Shown here piece by piece: positions 58,312-64,000 of a DNA stretch of 64,000 bases. The stretch is from Arachis hypogaea (Eukaryota > Streptophyta > Magnoliopsida > Fabales > Fabaceae), in assembly GCF_003086295.3 (NCBI RefSeq), contig NC_092047.1, positions 120,348,949 through 120,412,948 of the forward strand, read 5' to 3'. The position numbers and the translations under genes were made by a program. The notes beneath the pieces were generated by a model that ran no database searches, was not told where the DNA came from, and saw nothing but the letters and a program-made list of their open reading frames with translations. Within the stretch, counting starts at the first letter, position 1. Each line of letters opens with the position of its first letter.

Positions 58312-61300
58312 TCATTCCAATGACTTGAGAAGCCTAAACAATGCAGCTGCCTCTCTAATCCGCGAGAATTCAATGCAAAACGCTTGAACTTCAATGAAGA
58401 GGTCTTTAACTGCAAAGGAAGGACCATTTACCAACATGAGTTACATATGCATACGCAAAAGACAGGTTATGATGATGGAAAAATATTCATGTATACACAC
58501 GTAAGTAACACGGTGGTTACAACTTTCTTTCACATTTCTTCAAGAATATAATGTTATAAGATACATAATATAACATGACATTTTAGCAACAGCTTTCAGG
58601 CTTCAAAAGCTGAGAAAACTCACCATTGATAATGTTGTTTCGAATAAGGCTTTGCAGAAAAACACAAACAAGTCGTACAAGCCTATTCTGCATGTATTTG
58701 TCCTGTTTGGGGAAAGAAAAGGGGGGGGGGGGTTAAAATGCTTACATGTTAATTAATTATAGGAATAACATAGACAGCATGCATAGTACAGAGAGACAAA
58801 CATTAATTTCATTTTCAGTTGATATGATTCACTAAGACAGACAAAAGATGCAACCATATTTTCATTGTCTCTTCATCCAATAGAACGAAACAATCCACAA
58901 GAAAAATTATTGCAAGCTGTTTAAAAAATGTCAAATTGAACTGAATGTATAATGGTGACACAATTTTGTCGTGCTTATAAACATTCAAAAGTCAATACAT
59001 GTTTGGCCCTTTTAAGTTTCATGAGTATGGCAGGACCCTTGAAACATTTTGACCACAAGATCTTTGCATATAAGTTAGGATTAGGAGACCACCTAAAGGG
59101 TCACATAATTATTATGTGATTTTTTACATCACACTTTGTTCCAACTGCCAAAAGCAAGACTTAGAAAAGGACGGTTATATTTTAGATGCACAAATATAGG
59201 CAATTAGACATATAAACCATAGGAACAAAAATCCTGTCATGTTTTAGACATGAAAAATAAATAATTTAGGCGAAGTCAAATACCTTAATGTTCACACAAG
59301 ATGATATACAATTAGTTATGTACATGTGAACGAATTCTGAAGGCAATTCAACTGCAGTTGTTAGCCTGTTCACAACTTCCATTGAGTGTAGACTCATGTC
59401 CATATTCACGAGTACTGTAAAGTATCTGTTTCCATAAATGAGCAAATAGAAACAAAGAATATAATAGCGATTGAATAATTTATAACTTAGAGGAAAGAAA
59501 GAGATAAAATAAAGGCCAAAAACATACTCTGCTATTTCGGGGGAGTTTATCAACTTAGTGAGAACATCAACTGCAATAAGGGGATTATTTTCCACCAGTT
59601 CCTGATTACCAATTTGAAAATAAATATTACAAAAAGCAACTTGCTTGACGTTTTATCAGAAACATTACAAAGACACATACTGGCAACTTTCTTGGAGTTA
59701 GTCCACAGTGGTATACAAGCTTTGGATCATTCGCCAACTCCACCAACACTTGCTGGATGCAAAAAACACAACCATCTTAGTCCTCATGAAACAATTAACA
59801 CGATACTAATTTTATATTTCCAAAAGGCCAGCCCTGGACCAGGGCCAGGGTCAGCAAAAAATTAAGGGGACGACCCAAATGTTGTGTTGGTAAAGTGAAC
59901 TTCCTTGGGTTGCAGGTGGAGAAGAGCAGACATGGGGATTCAGTCTGGGGAACTAAGTGCCATTCCATTTAGGCGAGACAAAATGAGCGAGCACAAGTGG
60001 TCTGATGTCCAAGCCAATTGGTATGACAATGCAAAAAGAAATATATACAGAATATATTATATACTACTAGGAAAATTATTCCAGCGGGTGTAATTTTCCT
60101 TAAAATCCCAATATTTTGCTTATATCATATATAAAAGGATAAAATACTTTCTGCAACAAATTAATTTAAAAGACATGCAGAGTTAAACACATTTCTACAG
60201 GAAATGATGCAAGCCTTGTATCCTTTTCTTCTTTGTTTTCATAAATTACTTCTACAAAATCATAGTAACAGTGATCACCTCTTGCTGTGCAGGTGCAAGG
60301 GCTCCCTTCAGAGCTTTTGCAATTAAATCTCTTACTGCAGCACCTCTGCTAGTATCAACGCACATACCGTAGTCCCACATAAGTTCATGATTGTCATCAG
60401 GGTTGAGCCAAACTAGCTGAAAAGGATTCTCCAGCATAAATAGTTTGAACTATCAAGGCTCGGGTTAATCATTGCAGAAACAAATGCGAAATACCTCCCC
60501 ATCAAGTATTGGTAGCCTTGGTGGAAGGGGCCTGATCCAGTGAGGGCTCAATCCTTCCAGTGAAAGATTAGACAATAACCCAACTACTGCTTCGTCTTTG
60601 TCGCCGGTGCCAAGTTTAGGTTTTGTTCCCGGTCGCAATTCAAACCTATAATCAGGCCATTACTATAATGAAGAAAATATAAGGTTTGATATAAAATAGC
60701 TATATGAAAATATTGAAGGAAGGACCAAACAATTTCTTTATTTTTTTTAAGAAAAGCTTCATTAATTGGTCAATCCAATGCATAGGGCCATACTCTGCTG
60801 AATCTGCATTACAATTGGGAGGAACATCAGGGTCTGGGACTACATTTTTTATAGAACCACCCTTAAATAAGCTATGATATGATTCATGATGAACTTTATC
60901 AGAAAACTGCTGCTGCAACTGATCTACAGGTGGAAAATCCTGGAATCAGAGAATAAATTAGGTACTAATGTCCCATGAGGTAAAGCAAAGGAAGGTCCAT
61001 CCTAGAGACATTTAAAGGAATATTATCAGAATTTAGATGATGTGTAAGGGCAATACTGAATATATCCTGGTCAAGTAATGTATTATAAAGTTTATACATA
61101 ACTTACATGCAATGATTGGTCAAATCCTTTCACGTAATCAGAAGCAGACTGTTTAAGAAACTGCAATCCTCCACCAAAAGGAATAATACCTCAGAATTTC
61201 ATACCATTAAACACTAAAGATCACATCTCATGTAAGAGAAGGTATGAAAGCAGACTCTGGACCAATAGAGAGTACATAATATTTGACGTATTCTATAAAA

Positions 61301-62672
61301 AGAGAATGAATGCTGTAAAATCAAGAAATAAATCAGACTATAACCTCTTTGCCACTGTTGGAGGCATTAACACCTAACAATTGTAGAATGAACGCTCTCA
61401 CAACTTTTTCAGACCCTTCATGACAAGCAACCTGCAGACAAGAAATTATACTTATCTTGTGTGTCATATGATGCAATATCATTGCAAAATATCTATGAGG
61501 AGTAATAAAAAGATTATTAAAAAAAGGAAATAATAAACCCAAGTTAATTTATAGCAGAAATGAAAACTACAGAAATATCAGTTGCTTAATATTACTCTTG
61601 ATAATTTGTTTCAGCTACGAATTTCAAAAGACAACTAAATTAGAACCGGTTCTAACAACTGCACAGAGCTTTGAGCAACAGCACGAGAAGGATAGAATGA
61701 AAAAAAAAAAGACTTACTTTTACAATAAAGCTTATGAAAGGATTTGAAGCGGGTCTCTGGGATGAATATGCTTCAACAAGTAGGGCAAAGGCAATTATTC
61801 GCTCAGAGATGTTGAGTTGCTTGTCCTGCACACGAAAGATACCAATTAGATAACATTCAACATTGCTTGCACCTAAATAAGCAATAAAAAAACCTATAAA
61901 TCTAAACACGCATGATTCAATACATGCCTGTCAAAATGCAATTTTTCACAGAAACCAACACTGATCAGCAGGGAAATGCACCCCTTGTTTAAATCCAACA
62001 ATATCCACACTTAATTAGCTATAATTCAAATGTCACTAAAATAAAAATAAAAAGAAACCAGAAACGCAAATGACATGTCAAAATGTGCAATCTTTTCTAA
62101 GTAGTTACAATACAATGTTTCTCATTGAGAGTCCAGCACCTCGTCTTCAGAATTCTCAATACAAAACTTAAGGGAACCAAAATTTGAAAAATAAAATATA
62201 AAAACATTATTTTAAAGCAATAACATTTCCACCTGAGTAACTCAGAAATTAGATTGAGCAAAATAGATCTCTTTAAGAAATAATAACAGATAAATAAAAT
62301 GACGCCAAAATTTGTACCAGTATCTGACTAGGTACAGGTAGGCTTTTTTCACTTTTGTGAAAAAATCAGCACACAATTACGAGAATTCACACAACGAAAA
62401 ACCCAAAAGCAAGCATAAAATCCCAAAACCCTAGTATAAAGCGAGGCCAAAATCCAGTGCAGAAACGCAGTAATTAAAAACGAAGGAAAAAAGAGGTAAA
62501 TTGAGAGTGTTGCCTGCAAGAGCATGAGGAGGTAGGAGCAGAGAGTGAAATGGCGATGGCGAGGGAGAGAGCTGTTGAAATCTGCAACGATCTCATGGAG
62601 TGGGCGTTGCTCAGCTCTGAGCAGAGAGTAGAGTGATTGACATTCTTCGGTGCTCAACTTCTCAATACTCAT
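58312..62672 (-). CDS. CNOT11: CCR4-NOT complex subunit 11 (CNOT11)
   Basis: A subunit of the CCR4-NOT deadenylase that shortens mRNA poly(A) tails; in animals CNOT11 docks CNOT10 on the N-terminus of CNOT1. Twelve exons: 62514-62672, 61718-61825, 61345-61431, 61107-61160, 60731-60939, 60495-60645, 60279-60416, 59681-59752, 59528-59601, 59284-59425, 58624-58702 and 58312-58409. They join in frame to 456 residues. The N-terminal helical repeat starts [22 protein letters not shown]. The C-terminal CNOT11 domain includes [51 protein letters not shown] and [19 protein letters not shown], and ends [12 protein letters not shown]. Introns are GT-AG except the first, which appears to be GC-AG. The exon 5/6 junction (AAATT/GTTTGG) is the least certain; it was chosen because it keeps the frame. 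Confidence 0.92.
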
Positions 62673-62906
62673 TTCTTCTCGATTTGAAAATTTGCGAATT
62701 TTCGCTGTGCTTTAGGGTTTTCACAGATTTGGGGGAAAACGAAGTGTTTACTGTGTAATATGAGAATGACCATCAATCACTCAACCTTCATTTCATGAAC
62801 TTCATTTATTATTTATTTATTTATTTATTACATTATTTACCTTTTTTGTTTTATATATTTCATTTTATTCCTGAGCCCATCTGTTCTCCCCAGGTTTCTT
62901 CGGAAA

Positions 62907-62971
<65 letters not shown>

Positions 62972-63389
62972 TTTATTTTTCTTATTTATCTTCATTTATT
63001 CTCTATTTTTATTTTATTTGAATTCTATATTATATCAATTCAAGAGTCACCAAAAAGAAATATCAAATAAAAAATTCATACGTTAAATATAAATAAGATA
63101 TTTTTGTGTTTGGTTAGAGGAAGGTGAATTATGCTAGATTTTTTTTTCTTTTATAAATAAGACCAGAGTTTGAAATATTGAAAATTTTTAGCATATTATG
63201 AGAAAAAAAATATAATATTCTAGTATGCTTTGAAGGAATATCTTCGTAGTTTATATTTTTAAGATAAACATTCTTAATCTACATAAAGAGTTGTGGTAAG
63301 AATATGAACAATTTTGCATTTAAGAGAAAATATATTAAAAGCAAAACTTTAGGTGTAATTGATTTTAATTTGGAGATGGAAATACAAAA
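62673..63389. other. CNOT11 leader/promoter and AT-rich intergenic DNA
   Basis: Bases 62673 to about 62780 are the probable minus-strand leader and start region; TAGGGTTTT at 62714-62722 is telo-box-like. The rest is T/A-rich with the AAT microsatellite and no gene. Confidence 0.5.
62909..62970. repeat. (AAT)n microsatellite, about 21 units
   Basis: Uninterrupted TAA/AAT units about 240 bases upstream of the CNOT11 start codon. The asparagine-rich open frame across it (62795-63070) is an artefact of the repeat. Confidence 0.95.
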
Positions 63390-64000
63390 TACTTCTACGA
63401 TGTTACAACTTCTAGAAAGAAAAGGAATAAGATCCTTATGTTGAGAAATGATAATAGCAACTGGATTGAGAACCCGAATGATCTCAAAGAGTTTGGTATT
63501 GCTTTTTATGCTAAGCTATATACACAAGAAGATTCGAATGTTAAGTTGAATTTGGAAAGCAAATTTTTCCTTTAATGCCAGATGAATTAAAGAGATTTTG
63601 TTAGCAATAGGCAGCTAAAAAGCTCCTGAACCGAGCAGGCTGCTTGCCATGTATTTTAAAAAAGTTTAGTCACATGTTAAAGTTTTAGTGGAGCAGTGGA
63701 TAAAAAATATTTTTCAGGATCCTACTTAGATGAACTATTTTAATTGTTAACTCCACTTTCATCTCTTTCATTCATAAACTGGACCATCCAAAGATGATTT
63801 CTCAGTTCCGATTAATTGGTGTTGTGCAATATGATGTACAAGCTACTGACCAATTAATCTCTATTAAGCTAAAAAATGTCATGAGTGAGTTGGTGGATGT
63901 GCATCATGGTGCTAATAATATCTTGGTTGTCCAAAAAGTAATATATGTCATGCATGCTAAGAAAGGTCAGGTGAGTTTTATGGCACTAAAAATAGACTTA
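63390..64000 (+). pseudogene. L1-type LINE reverse transcriptase relic, runs off the window
   Basis: Plus-strand frames, broken by stops and shifts, carry non-LTR reverse transcriptase landmarks: RKKRNKILMLRNDNSNWI, EFGIAFYAKLY, then HPKMISQFRLIGVVQYD (RT block 1 region). The last piece reads VHHGANNILVVQKVIYVM and QVSFMALKIDL, just before the expected first catalytic motif. It is a different copy from 39633-41016, and its 3' part lies beyond the window. Confidence 0.72.

Noticed and set aside
62795..63070. Frame with about 20 consecutive asparagines
   Set aside because: It reads through the (AAT)n microsatellite; no gene context.

Overview
The window is nuclear DNA of a flowering plant. Genes are intron-containing, intergenic DNA is AT-rich, and families such as INDETERMINATE-DOMAIN zinc fingers, class III peroxidases, ROP-interacting ICR proteins and IQ67-domain proteins are plant specific. 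Several repeats (a tRNA-derived SINE at 26.05 and 47.8 kb, a MITE at 8.1 kb, a Tekay-type retrotransposon) look like families I remember from legumes, most of all Arachis (peanut). That assignment rests on memory and is not proven by the window.

Layout: 0-1.4 kb holds an IDD transcription factor (minus strand). 1.4-13.8 kb is mostly non-coding, with a 142-bp tandem triplication, MITEs, a GC-rich island and one tRNA-Val(AAC). 13.8-22.8 kb is a complete, apparently young Ty3/gypsy chromovirus-type LTR retrotransposon with a perfect 5-bp target duplication, near-identical LTRs and one uninterrupted gag-pol frame. 24.3-25.5 kb is a class III peroxidase (PER21 type). 29.3-29.7 kb is a two-exon gene for a small secreted peptide precursor that I do not recognise. 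33.0-33.6 kb is a PAP2-type lipid/dolichyl phosphate phosphatase (LPPG type, minus). 34.2-42.0 kb is a transposon cluster: an RTE-type LINE with a 16-bp target duplication, a short non-autonomous LTR element, an L1-type LINE relic and a Mutator-like element with long inverted repeats. 44.3-46.3 kb is an ICR/RIP coiled-coil protein, 48.3-49.3 kb RPS23, 50.3-51.9 kb an IQD protein (minus), 54.9-56.5 kb a two-EGF-domain cell-surface protein built of symmetric phase-1 exons, and 58.3-62.7 kb the CCR4-NOT subunit CNOT11 (minus, 12 exons). The window ends inside another L1-type LINE relic.

The genes are independent housekeeping, regulatory and cell-surface loci; nothing suggests a functional cluster. 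ICR (ROP GTPase scaffold) and IQD (calmodulin scaffold) lie 4 kb apart and both act at the plasma membrane/microtubule interface, but plant gene order rarely reflects function, so I draw no conclusion. The most notable points are the unrecognised peptide precursor with a DYxxPxxH core, the modular EGF gene, the intact retrotransposon, five Mutator-type non-autonomous elements recognised by 9-10-bp target duplications, and a probable GC-AG intron in CNOT11. All exon boundaries were placed by reading splice signals and reading frame; none is confirmed by transcripts.
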